Assembly (NCBI GenBank): GCA_039821605.1
Contig: JBCBNV010000004.1
Span: 465,742 to 529,741, forward strand
Direction of reading: 5' to 3'
Length of the DNA: 64,000 nucleotides
Source of the DNA: CALBPI01 sp039821605
GTDB lineage: Bacteria; Pseudomonadota; Gammaproteobacteria; Steroidobacterales; Woeseiaceae
The position numbers and the translations under genes were made by a program. Below, in pieces: positions 56,495 to 63,902 of the stretch (the first letter of the stretch is position 1; each line of letters begins with the position of its first letter). The notes below the pieces were generated by a model. It had not been told where the DNA came from. It ran no database searches and saw nothing but the letters and a program-made list of their open reading frames with translations.

Positions 56495-58953
56495 TCAGGA
56501 AGCTCGCACTGGCCGCGTTGGCCGCCGTCCTCGTCACGCCCGTTGCACACGCGCAGTGGGCCTATCGGTACCCGAAGCTCGACGACTTCGGCCACCAGAT
56601 TTATCTGGAACAACACGAGCTGCCCGCGCTGGGCTACGGCCCGACCGACCCGGCGCCGTCGCCCGACGGGAAGTCGCTGGCGTTCGCCGCGCAAGGCTGG
56701 ATCTGGCAGCTCGACCTCGAGAGCGGTGTCGCGAAGCGGCTCACGAGCGCGGCTGGCGTCGACGCGCGGCCGCGCTGGTCACCCAACGGGCGCCAGCTCA
56801 CGTTCATCCGCGACGGCGGCAGCGACACGTCGGTCATCGTGCACGACGTCGCCACGGGCAAAGAGCAGATCATCGACACGCCGACGATCGATCTCGACCC
56901 CGAGTTTTCCGACGACGGGCGCTATCTGTTCTACACCTCAGGTGTGGGCGGCAGCCTCAGCGTCTGGCGGCTGCACCTGGCCTCGGGCGTCGAAGAACAG
57001 CTGACCGAGTTCAACCAGGTGGAACGCAACGTACGCCGGCTGCCCGGCGGCGACGGCATCGTCTACCTGCACGGCAGCGGCGCGCACCGCGTCCTTCGCG
57101 AACGCAGCTTCAAAGGCGGACAGGATCGTGTCGTTCATGCCGAGACGCTGACCTATCATCTGGCCGCCGACGTGCATCCCGACGCACGCGTGCTTGTTTA
57201 CGCCGCGCCCATCGACAACCAGTACCATCTCTGGACCCTGGACCTCGATGACCCGCGCGTCACGCGGCGCATCACGAGCGGCACGCGTTACGCGATGACG
57301 CCCGCGTTCAGCCACGACGGCAAGCTCGTCTACTTCGCCGAGCCCGATGGCAACCGGCAGTTCCGGATTATGGTGCAGTCGGTCTGGGGTGGAAAGCCGC
57401 GGCCCGTCGAGATCGGCGCGTGGGACTACGGCACCCGCACTGCGACGTTAACCGTTCGCGCCACCGACGCTGGCGGCGAGCCCGTGACGGCGCGCGTGTC
57501 GATCGCGGGCGTCGATGGACACCCCGTGTCTTACGACCGCGACGCGACCTACTTCGACTCGCAAACTGGACGACACTACTTTTACGTCGAGGGCGAGGCC
57601 GAGCTGAAGGTGCCCGAAGGGCGTTACCAGATCACCGCAGCGCGCGGTCCCATGGCGCCTGTGGCGCGCGACACGCAGCGCGTGCGTGCGGGTCGCGACA
57701 ACGTGTTTGCGGTGTCGTTCGAACCGATTTGGTCCGGCGACGGTTACGCCTCGATCGATCATCACATTCACCTGAACGGTGACGGACATCATCCGGCCGA
57801 CCACGATGATGCGTTGCGACTGCTCGCAGGCGAAGCGCTCGACCAGGTCGCGCCCATGTCCTGGAACCGGTGGGAGCGACGTATCGACGAGCCGCTCGTC
57901 GGCACCGTGACGCAGCGCGACGGTCGCGCTGTTGTGCAGGGCCAGGAGGTGCGCTCGCACTTTCACGGCCACATCGGTCTCGTCGACGTTCGGCAACCGT
58001 TCGAGCCCTGGTTCTTCGGGCCCAACAACCCGACGCTCGGTAATCCGAACCTGACCAACGGCGACGTGTTCACGCACGCCGCGGCCACAGGTGCGTTTCC
58101 TACTTACGTGCACCCGTTGGCTTCGGACGCCGACCCGTTTGATGACCTCGATGCCGCGCGCATGCCGCTCGAGCTCGTGAGCGATGGCGTACTTGAGGGT
58201 CGCATGGGTCTCGAGATCGTCTGCGCCTGGACGAGTCCGCTCGGCAACGCGCAACTTTGGTATCGACTGCTCAACATCGGCCAGCCCATTGCGGCCATGT
58301 CGGGCACCGACAGCTGGGTCGATTTCCACCGCACGCCCGCCATGGGCACGGGGCGGACTTATGTGCGTCTTGGTGATGCCGCGCCCACACCCGATGCCGT
58401 GCTTGCGGGCGCCGCGGCGGGTCGCAGCTTCGTGACGACCGGGCCCGCGCTTACCTTCACCGTGGGTGAACGCGCGCCCGGCGAAACGGTTGGCAGTGGG
58501 CAGCAAGCCTGGCAGGCCACACTGACGAGCACGGTGGATATCGATGTGTTCGAGATTGTTGTGAACGGCGCGGTGGTCGACACGCGCGACGGTGTCACCG
58601 CCGGCACGCCGCAGACGTTCACGGGCACCGTGACGCTGCCCGAAGGCGGCTGGGTCGCGGCCCGCGCCTACACGAGCGAACGCCAGGCCGACGCCTGGCC
58701 GACGATGCACGCGCGGCCATTTGCGCACAGCTCGCCGGTCTGGATTGGGGAGGTTGGGAGTACGGACCCGGATGCGCAGGCGGATGCCGCGTCGGACTTG
58801 CTGCTCGCGATTGGGCACGCGGAGCGTCGTGCGCAGGAGGCTTACGGCGAGCGAGATATGTCGCGGCTTTTCGCGCGGTTTCTCGAGGCGCGGCGGAAGC
58901 TGGGGCCGATGCTCAAAGAGCAGCCGATGAATACGATCATGGGGGCGCAGTAG
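56491..58953 (+). CDS. secreted TolB-type propeller fused to CehA/McbA-type (PHP-like) metallohydrolase
   Basis: The 820-residue protein has a signal peptide (LAALAAVLVTPVAHAQ). The first half carries TolB/WD40-like propeller repeats (PSPDGKSLAFAA, PRWSPNGRQLTFI, DPEFSDDGRYLFY). A beta domain follows, then a CehA/McbA-type hydrolase from about residue 420, marked by SIDHHIHLNGDGHHP, where the His/Asp cluster should bind metal. A C-terminal beta region completes it. ATG 56491 overlaps the adhC stop as ATGA. Substrate unknown; relatives hydrolyse esters, carbamates or phosphoesters. The position directly behind adhC is unusual. Confidence 0.88.
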   Translation: MIRKLALAALAAVLVTPVAHAQWAYRYPKLDDFGHQIYLEQHELPALGYGPTDPAPSPDGKSLAFAAQGWIWQLDLESGVAKRLTSAAGVDARPRWSPNGRQLTFIRDGGSDTSVIVHDVATGKEQIIDTPTIDLDPEFSDDGRYLFYTSGVGGSLSVWRLHLASGVEEQLTEFNQVERNVRRLPGGDGIVYLHGSGAHRVLRERSFKGGQDRVVHAETLTYHLAADVHPDARVLVYAAPIDNQYHLWTLDLDDPRVTRRITSGTRYAMTPAFSHDGKLVYFAEPDGNRQFRIMVQSVWGGKPRPVEIGAWDYGTRTATLTVRATDAGGEPVTARVSIAGVDGHPVSYDRDATYFDSQTGRHYFYVEGEAELKVPEGRYQITAARGPMAPVARDTQRVRAGRDNVFAVSFEPIWSGDGYASIDHHIHLNGDGHHPADHDDALRLLAGEALDQVAPMSWNRWERRIDEPLVGTVTQRDGRAVVQGQEVRSHFHGHIGLVDVRQPFEPWFFGPNNPTLGNPNLTNGDVFTHAAATGAFPTYVHPLASDADPFDDLDAARMPLELVSDGVLEGRMGLEIVCAWTSPLGNAQLWYRLLNIGQPIAAMSGTDSWVDFHRTPAMGTGRTYVRLGDAAPTPDAVLAGAAAGRSFVTTGPALTFTVGERAPGETVGSGQQAWQATLTSTVDIDVFEIVVNGAVVDTRDGVTAGTPQTFTGTVTLPEGGWVAARAYTSERQADAWPTMHARPFAHSSPVWIGEVGSTDPDAQADAASDLLLAIGHAERRAQEAYGERDMSRLFARFLEARRKLGPMLKEQPMNTIMGAQ

Positions 58954-58969
58954 CGGGCGTCACTGCGTC

Positions 58970-59131
58970 GTTGGGAGATTGCCGCGGCCGCTATGCGGCC
59001 TCGCAATGACGAAAAATACCCGTCATTGCGAGGGCCGAAGGCCCGCGGCAATCTCCGTCCGGTTGTCGCATTTTCCGGACAGGCGCTCGCCGTGAAAGAC
59101 TGCCGCAGCGCCTTTGGCCCCGCGCAATGAC
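58970..59131. repeat. palindromic repeat cluster K
   Basis: An isolated right half (GGGAGATTGCCGCGG ... CTCGCAATGACG, to 59012) is followed by a full but decayed element (left hairpin GGGCC/GGCCC; right end CGCGCAATGAC). It lies between the CehA gene and the riboswitch. Confidence 0.78.
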
Positions 59132-59225
59132 CCGTTGGTTTCCCGCCCGTTATCGAGGTTGTGACATAACGCCGGAACCGCACCGTTGACACTTATCGTC
59201 AGCACGTGACAGTCTCCGTCACTTC

Positions 59226-59302
59226 AAGGGCACACCGTGTGAAAGCACGGGTCGCAAAGCTACCGGTCTAAGGGCGCAGGCCTAAGACAGCGGGGTTGCC
59301 GG
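59226..59302 (+). promoter_or_regulatory. cyclic-di-GMP-I (GEMM-I) riboswitch aptamer
   Basis: The core AAGGGCACACC is followed by stem CCGTGT/GCACGG (59235-59250) closed by a GAAA tetraloop. Then come GGGTCGCAAAGC, the tetraloop-receptor-like CCGGTCTAAGG ... CCTAAGAC, and AGCGGGGTTGCCGG. This tracks the Vibrio Vc2 aptamer element by element. The G matching Vc2 G20 is present (59228), as is the C matching C92 (59291), which favours c-di-GMP over cGAMP. It lies 106 bp before the FAD oxidoreductase ATG. Whether it is an on or off switch is not clear. Confidence 0.9.
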
Positions 59303-59370
59303 CGAGCGGTCGTCGTCACGTTCTGAGCCGCGCGCCGTCACTCTCTTGTCTGGTCCTGGACCGTTGCTTT

Positions 59371-59402
59371 CGTGCCCCCGGGGAGGGACTGCAAGAGGCA
59401 CG
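59371..59402 (+). promoter_or_regulatory. hairpin masking the ribosome binding site of the FAD oxidoreductase gene
   Basis: CGTGCC (59371-59376) pairs with GGCACG (59397-59402). The likely Shine-Dalgarno AGAGG (59394-59398) overlaps the 3' arm, nine bases before ATG 59408. This could be the expression platform of the upstream riboswitch, working on translation. Confidence 0.45.
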
Positions 59403-59407
59403 TAACC

Positions 59408-60805
59408 ATGTCGAACCAGAACGGCAGCGAATGGCGTAAGCAAGTGGGCGAAAAGAAGCGCCCCAACATCAATCGCGGCATCGCGAAGAAACAGACGACA
59501 CCCAAGCCCGGCGTGGTGCAGCCCGCCAGTCTGAAGCAGCTGATCCACATCATGGACCCCGCTTCGCGCTTTCCCACCCCCATAAGACCCATGGGCGCCA
59601 ACAGCGCCAGCACGCAGTGCACCACGGCCGTCGGCGGCACGGTCGTCGACATGATCCATCTCAACGACATCACCGAGATCACGGACACGACTGTGACGGC
59701 GCAGGCTGGTGTCACGCTGCGCGAACTCGCCGACGCACTTGCAGAAAGAGGCATGGAGATCGCGGGCACGATGGACATCGTGACGCGCACCGTGGGCGGC
59801 GCCGTCGCGGGCGGCTGCTTCGGGCCCGTGCACGATGGCGATACGGCGTTCATCGGTTCGCAGGCCATCGCCATGACGGTCGTGACACCCGACGGCAAGG
59901 TCATGCGTGTTGATGAGACGCGCCAAAATCTGCTCAATGTTTTCCGCGGCAGCATGGGCGCGCTGGGCGTGATCGTCGACGTGACCTTCAAGATCCGACC
60001 GCAGACAACCTTCGTACTTAAACAGCGCAAGATGGATGTCGCCACGTTTGGTGTGGCCGCGACGCGGCTTGTGAACCAGCCCGTGGGCATCAAGTTCTTC
60101 TACTTGCCGTTCAAGGACCGCGTGTACACGGAGCTGCGGCGCGCGCAGCCCGATGATGATGCCAAGGTCCGCAACTTCGCCTGGAAGCTCAAAGACCTCG
60201 GCGAGACCAGCGTGCTGCCCGCCATCTGCGGCAAGCTCGGTCGCATTGTGCCCATCCAGAGCCTGCGCTACAGCCTCGTCGACGGGCTGCACGAGATGGG
60301 GCAAAGCCTGTTTACGAATACCCTGACCGAGGGTGGCTCGAGCGCTGCCGAATACATGAGCCAGAGCGGTCGCTACGCGGGCCCGCCGCTGGAGTACTCG
60401 ACCTGGTGCTTCCCGGCCCAGGAACTCGGCATGCTGCTCGAGGCCTACAAGACCTTCGCCGCCGAGTACTACCACAGCTTCAAGTACCGCTGCGACATGC
60501 CCGTCGTCGGCTTCCGCCTGCCGCAGGACCAGAGCGCGCTTCTGAGCCCGAGTTTCGACGGGCCCATGTTTGCATTGCGCGTGGTCACGAGCCCGCACCC
60601 CAAGTGGGAAGACTATGCGATGGACCTGGCCGAGTTCGCCCAGCGCTGGGGCGGCGTGCCACTGCTCAACCAGAGCCGTTGCGCGGAGCAGGGGCAGGTG
60701 TCGATCGCCTTTGGCAGCCGGCTCGATTTTTTCAAACGCATCCGTCGACAACTCGACGCCGAAAACCGCCTTGTGAACCCCTTCCTCGCACAGTACGTGA
60801 GTTAG
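59408..60805 (+). CDS. FAD-binding (VAO/PCMH-type) oxidoreductase, aldonolactone oxidase-like
   Basis: The 465-residue protein has an N-terminal FAD-binding domain (RPMGANSASTQCTTAVGGTV, DTTVTAQAGVTLRELADAL, TVGGAVAGGCFGP). The C-terminal part ends LDAENRLVNPFL, as in aldonolactone oxidases. The family also includes DHCR24-like reductases, so it may oxidise a lactone or act on a lipid or sterol-like double bond. ATG 59408 is preferred; GTG 59372 would start inside a hairpin. A c-di-GMP-I riboswitch precedes it. DUF1295 and small membrane genes follow on the same strand and may belong to the same regulon. Confidence 0.88.
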   Translation: MSNQNGSEWRKQVGEKKRPNINRGIAKKQTTPKPGVVQPASLKQLIHIMDPASRFPTPIRPMGANSASTQCTTAVGGTVVDMIHLNDITEITDTTVTAQAGVTLRELADALAERGMEIAGTMDIVTRTVGGAVAGGCFGPVHDGDTAFIGSQAIAMTVVTPDGKVMRVDETRQNLLNVFRGSMGALGVIVDVTFKIRPQTTFVLKQRKMDVATFGVAATRLVNQPVGIKFFYLPFKDRVYTELRRAQPDDDAKVRNFAWKLKDLGETSVLPAICGKLGRIVPIQSLRYSLVDGLHEMGQSLFTNTLTEGGSSAAEYMSQSGRYAGPPLEYSTWCFPAQELGMLLEAYKTFAAEYYHSFKYRCDMPVVGFRLPQDQSALLSPSFDGPMFALRVVTSPHPKWEDYAMDLAEFAQRWGGVPLLNQSRCAEQGQVSIAFGSRLDFFKRIRRQLDAENRLVNPFLAQYVS

Positions 60806-60886
60806 CGGTTCGCGCGACCAGCGGCGTTTCGTATCATTGACCGCTGGCGGTAACGCCGGGCGGTGCCCGGTTAGCGGGAAAGAACG

Positions 60887-61768
60887 ATGTCGGAACGTAC
60901 GAACGGGCAGATCTGGGTGGCGATTGCGATCGCCGTGGTTTTGGGTGCTTTTGTCGGCTGGGCCGGCAGCTACGGCGGGGATACCTTCAAGGGCTGGCCC
61001 GTATTCGCGATCTGTGCCGCGCTCGCTTACGGCGTCAACTGGCTGGTGTTCATCCCATCAGCCGCCGCCAAGACCGAGAAGTTCTACGACCTCACAGGCG
61101 GGCTTACTTATCTCACTGTGATCCTCGTCGCTGTCGCGTTGTCGAGCGAGATGGACGTTCGCGCACGCCTTGTGGCCGCCGCCGTAGTCATCTGGGCCAT
61201 GCGCCTGGCCACGTTTCTGTTCCGCCGCATTTCCAAAGACGGCAAGGACGGCCGCTTCGATGACATCAAGGGCCGCCCCGCGCGCTTCCTCATGGCCTGG
61301 ACACTGCAGGGTCTCTGGGTGCTGCTCACGGCCGCCGCCGCGCTCGCCGTGATCACCGGCGGCAACAAGCAGCCCCTGGGCATCGTCGGCTATGTCGGTA
61401 TCGCCGTGTGGGCGCTTGGATTCGGCATCGAGGTCATTGCCGACTGGCAGAAGTCGCGCTGGCGTGAGAACGAGGCCAACCGCGGCAAGTTTATCGACGT
61501 GGGCCTCTGGGCCTGGAGCCGCCACCCGAACTACTTCGGCGAAATTGTGATCTGGGTGGGCATGGCCATCATCGCGGTCCCCGTGTTGCAGGGTTGGCAG
61601 TACGTCACGCTGATCTCGCCGGTGTTCGTGTTTTTCCTGCTTACCAAAGTCAGCGGCGTGCCACTGCTCGAGCAGCGCTCCGACGAGAAGTGGGGCGGGC
61701 AGGATGACTACGAGGCTTACAAGGCGCGCACGCCCGTGCTCATGTTAAAGCCGCCCGCAGCGGGATAG
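60887..61768 (+). CDS. DUF1295/steroid 5-alpha-reductase-like membrane protein
   Basis: The 293-residue protein has about seven membrane spans. The C-terminal half has the DUF1295 pattern: ADWQKSRWRENEANRGKFIDVG, then LWAWSRHPNYFGEIVIWVG, an NADPH/reductase-associated motif shared with isoprenylcysteine methyltransferases and steroid reductases. It starts 81 bp after the FAD oxidoreductase. The pairing suggests joint modification of a membrane lipid or isoprenoid, a suggestion from context only. Confidence 0.9.
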   Translation: MSERTNGQIWVAIAIAVVLGAFVGWAGSYGGDTFKGWPVFAICAALAYGVNWLVFIPSAAAKTEKFYDLTGGLTYLTVILVAVALSSEMDVRARLVAAAVVIWAMRLATFLFRRISKDGKDGRFDDIKGRPARFLMAWTLQGLWVLLTAAAALAVITGGNKQPLGIVGYVGIAVWALGFGIEVIADWQKSRWRENEANRGKFIDVGLWAWSRHPNYFGEIVIWVGMAIIAVPVLQGWQYVTLISPVFVFFLLTKVSGVPLLEQRSDEKWGGQDDYEAYKARTPVLMLKPPAAG

Positions 61769-61816
61769 ACTCGAGCGCTTGCGACAGGCAACAGCAATAA
61801 CGGGTGGGAGACTGAC

Positions 61817-62209
61817 ATGAGCGAGTACGAGCTCACAAGCCTGATCTATGAGCTGTTCCGCGACATGGATTCTCAGATCGAGTTCTGGTTGCAGGCGACC
61901 TTTGCGGTCGTTGTCGCGGTCTACTTTGCCGGCCACCGGCTCTCAGTTGGGCTGCGCCGGTTTATCGCCGTCATGTACGTGGCTGCGTCTCTGCAGGCGG
62001 GTTTGCGCTGGGTGTTGTTCCTGCGCCGATCGATTGAACACCGCAACGCGCTCGAGTTGATGGGCGCCAGCGATATTCCGACCACCTGGAGCCTGGTTGT
62101 CGCGGTCACCGCGTTGCTCGCGATCATATTTGTTGGCGGTGTCGGCGGCACCGTGTACTTCCTGGCTCGCAAGGAAGCCTGGTTGAAAGAGGGCGAGAGC
62201 GCGGACTAA
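61817..62209 (+). CDS. small three-span membrane protein
   Basis: The 130-residue protein has three hydrophobic spans (near 23-42, 51-69 and 91-114) and charged ends. GTGGGAGACTGACATG supplies a GGGAG ribosome binding site. No family is recognised. It is the last gene of the run behind the riboswitch, 48 bp after the DUF1295 gene. Its TAA shares bases with the stop of the convergent integron integrase. Confidence 0.75.
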   Translation: MSEYELTSLIYELFRDMDSQIEFWLQATFAVVVAVYFAGHRLSVGLRRFIAVMYVAASLQAGLRWVLFLRRSIEHRNALELMGASDIPTTWSLVVAVTALLAIIFVGGVGGTVYFLARKEAWLKEGESAD

Positions 62210-63198
62210 CGGGCGGGCCGGTCGACCGGGCTTGCTATCGCGCCCGCGCGGTTGCGCACGACATGCAGATAGATTTCTGTGGTGCGGATGTCGCGATGTC
62301 CGAGCAGGGATTGCACGAGCTTGATGTCGTAGCCTGTCTCGACGAGACGCGTCGCGAATGAATGGCGAAAGGTGTGGCAACTGGCGCGGCGCCGGAAGCC
62401 CGACGCTTTGATGGCTCTTGCGACGGCACGCTGCACGGCACTGGCGTGCAAGTGGTGGCGACGCAGGACGCCGGTGACCGGATCCACGCCGATTCTTGTC
62501 GCCGGGAACAAGAACTGCCACGCAGTCTCCATCGCGGCCTTCGGGTATTTTCGTTCCAGGGCGTCCGGTAACCAGACTTCGCCGTAGCCGCACTCGATGT
62601 CGTAGGCATGGAGCTTCTCAACTTGGGCGATCTGCTCGTGCAATAGCTCCTCCAGCGAGGTCGGCAGCAGTGTTGTTCGTTCGTTACCACCCTTGCCGTC
62701 GCGAACTGTGATCTGCCGAGCGCCGAAATCCAGATCCTTGAGCCGCAGCCGCAGCGATTCGTTCAGGCGGAGCCCGGAGCCGTACAGCAGTGACGCAACC
62801 AATTGCGGGGTGCCGCTCATCTGATCGATGACTGCCGTGGCCTCGGCATGAGTAAACACCGTGGGCATCCTCCGCATGCGGCGCGCGTAACTGAAGTTCA
62901 GGTCACCGAGCGGTTTTTCGAGATGCCGCTGGTACAAGAATACGAGCGCATTGAGTGCTACGCGTTGTGTTGCCGGGGCGCAACGTTGGTTTTCGGCCAA
63001 ATCACCCAGGAACGCCTCGACCTCTCGGTCGCCCATTTCGTCAGGATGCTTCAGGTTGTGGAACCGAATGAACCGTAAGATCCAGTGTACGTAGGTCTTT
63101 TCTGTCTCGTAGCTGAGTCCCTGGTTGCGAATCGTCAGCTTGAGCTGGTGAACAAAGCGCGGTGACTCTTGCGGAATTCTGGGGCGAATATCGTCCAT
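62206..63198 (-). CDS. intI: integron integrase (IntI-type tyrosine recombinase)
   Basis: The 330-residue tyrosine recombinase has catalytic Arg144 (GSGLRLNES), His275 and Arg278 (CHTFRHSF), His301 and Tyr310 (TTEIYLHV). The extra IntI-specific domain that separates integron integrases from XerC/D is present at about residues 219-246 (WLPDALERKYPKA ... FLFPATR), followed by GVLRRHHLH. It is intact and full length. Its start points toward the window edge, so attI and cassettes should lie to the right, and they do. No LexA box (CTG-N10-CAG) is seen upstream. Confidence 0.96.
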   Translation of the reverse strand: MDDIRPRIPQESPRFVHQLKLTIRNQGLSYETEKTYVHWILRFIRFHNLKHPDEMGDREVEAFLGDLAENQRCAPATQRVALNALVFLYQRHLEKPLGDLNFSYARRMRRMPTVFTHAEATAVIDQMSGTPQLVASLLYGSGLRLNESLRLRLKDLDFGARQITVRDGKGGNERTTLLPTSLEELLHEQIAQVEKLHAYDIECGYGEVWLPDALERKYPKAAMETAWQFLFPATRIGVDPVTGVLRRHHLHASAVQRAVARAIKASGFRRRASCHTFRHSFATRLVETGYDIKLVQSLLGHRDIRTTEIYLHVVRNRAGAIASPVDRPAR

Positions 63199-63432
63199 CT
63201 TGGGATGCCTGCCGACTTGTGACGGTGCTCATGGCTTTCTGATGCTGAGGATACCCTGCCAGTCGTTTTTCAACGCGCAGTGAAACCCTCCGAGCTCAAG
63301 GCTATTGAGTTCTCAAACAAGCGGTTGGCGCAAAAATGCAGCTCTGTGGTAGCGTATTTCACGTGCACGCGCCATCCAAGCTCATGTCGCATTTGTCCGC
63401 GCAAGTGAGCCAGCACAACAGGAGTTAAAGCA
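63199..63432. other. integron leader between intI and the recombination site
   Basis: A 234-bp non-coding stretch of lower GC than the genes to the left. It must hold the integrase promoter and probably the cassette promoter Pc. No confident -35/-10 pair or LexA box was found. Confidence 0.4.
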
Positions 63433-63576
63433 ATGAAGAAGAGGGAACTTTCGGAGCGCTGGACCCATGTTCCCCATCGGGGCTTCAGTCGCACACGGAA
63501 TTCAAGCGTGCGCCGTAGAATCAGCTGTTATGACGCTGCCCTTCCTGGAGGACGAAGGTCGACGACTCGGGTCTGA
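63433..63576 (+). CDS. short ORF with strong ribosome binding site spanning the attI junction
   Basis: ATG 63433 follows AGGAG with an 8-base gap and encodes 47 residues ending at TGA 63576. The frame crosses the presumed recombination point (63527/63528), so its 3' end is cassette DNA. The product has no recognisable family. By position it resembles ORF-11 in class 1 attI1, whose translation helps expression of the first cassette. It may be a translation-initiation device rather than a functional protein. Confidence 0.35.
   Translation: MKKRELSERWTHVPHRGFSRTRNSSVRRRISCYDAALPGGRRSTTRV
63470..63533 (+). other. putative integron attI site (recombination at G63527/T63528)
   Basis: GTTATGA at 63527-63533 is a core site (GTTRRRY-like). 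Its exact reverse complement, TCATAAC, is the inner core of the attC at 63783. That is expected if the first cassette begins at 63528. The left boundary is arbitrary. No second attC-like structure is visible to the left, so attI is the simplest reading. Confidence 0.55.
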
Positions 63577-63628
63577 TGCGAGGTTTTGCTTTGGCGCGGC
63601 CTTCGCCCAGAAAGGACGCTTGAAATAG
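63530..63628 (+). CDS. short ORF of integron cassette 1
   Basis: The ATG lies inside the cassette's first core site (GTT-ATGA), and the frame encodes 32 residues ending at TAG 63628. The start has no ribosome binding site of its own, as is common in first cassettes. No family is recognised, and the product may not be made. The rest of the cassette is hairpin and attC, so this is the only plausible same-strand ORF in it. Confidence 0.35.
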   Translation: MTLPFLEDEGRRLGSDARFCFGAAFAQKGRLK

Positions 63629-63645
63629 GACGCAGGTCGCGGCAC

Positions 63646-63707
63646 GGTATAGCTATGAAGAGCGCGGTGCGAACAGCGTTCGCACAAGCGCTCTTCATAG
63701 CTATACC
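63646..63707. repeat. 62-bp near-perfect hairpin inside integron cassette 1
   Basis: Arms 63646-63665 and 63688-63707 are 20-bp exact reverse complements (GGTATAGCTATGAAGAGCGC). Inside, GTGCGAAC (63667-63674) pairs with GTTCGCAC (63678-63685) around a 3-base loop. Only three bases are unpaired between the stems. Confidence 0.9.
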
Positions 63708-63712
63708 AGCAC

Positions 63713-63749
63713 TCTGAGCGGAACGCTCAGGGCTCGATTTTCTCGAGCG
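63713..63749. repeat. two further small hairpins in cassette 1
   Basis: CTGAGCG/CGCTCAG around GAA (63713-63729), then GCTCGA/TCGAGC around TTTTC (63732-63748). They lie between the large hairpin and attC. Confidence 0.6.
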
Positions 63750-63782
63750 AGGAAAGGACTCTGGGATGGTACATCCACGCGT

Positions 63783-63884
63783 TCATAACAAGTCGCTGCA
63801 GCCGACACGAGGCGCCTGTCACGAGCCATGCATGCGCATGTCTCGCGCCAGCCGCGTTCGTGCGTCTGAGCCCCGGCGTTATGC
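63783..63884 (+). other. integron attC recombination site of cassette 1
   Basis: The inner core R'' TCATAAC (63783-63789) continues as AAGTCGCTGCAGCCGAC, very like known attC left ends. The right end has GTCTGAGCCCCGGC before the R' core GTTATGC (63878-63884). The two ends pair imperfectly with extra bases on one side, as attC sites do, and inner GGCGC/GCGCC pairs extend the fold. Size is 102 bp. R'' is the exact complement of the first core at 63527. Confidence 0.85.
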
Positions 63885-63902
63885 GGCAACGGATTGCATC
63901 TA

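Noticed and set aside
63199..63300. LexA box at the integrase promoter
   Set aside because: No CTG-N10-CAG palindrome is present; the nearest pair has 12 bases between halves.
63424..63430. GTTAAAG considered as the attI recombination core
   Set aside because: Its complement does not match the attC inner core, whereas GTTATGA at 63527 is an exact match.
63502..63687. Minus-strand open frame of 61 codons in cassette 1
   Set aside because: It begins inside the large hairpin, crosses the recombination point and has no ribosome binding site or family resemblance.
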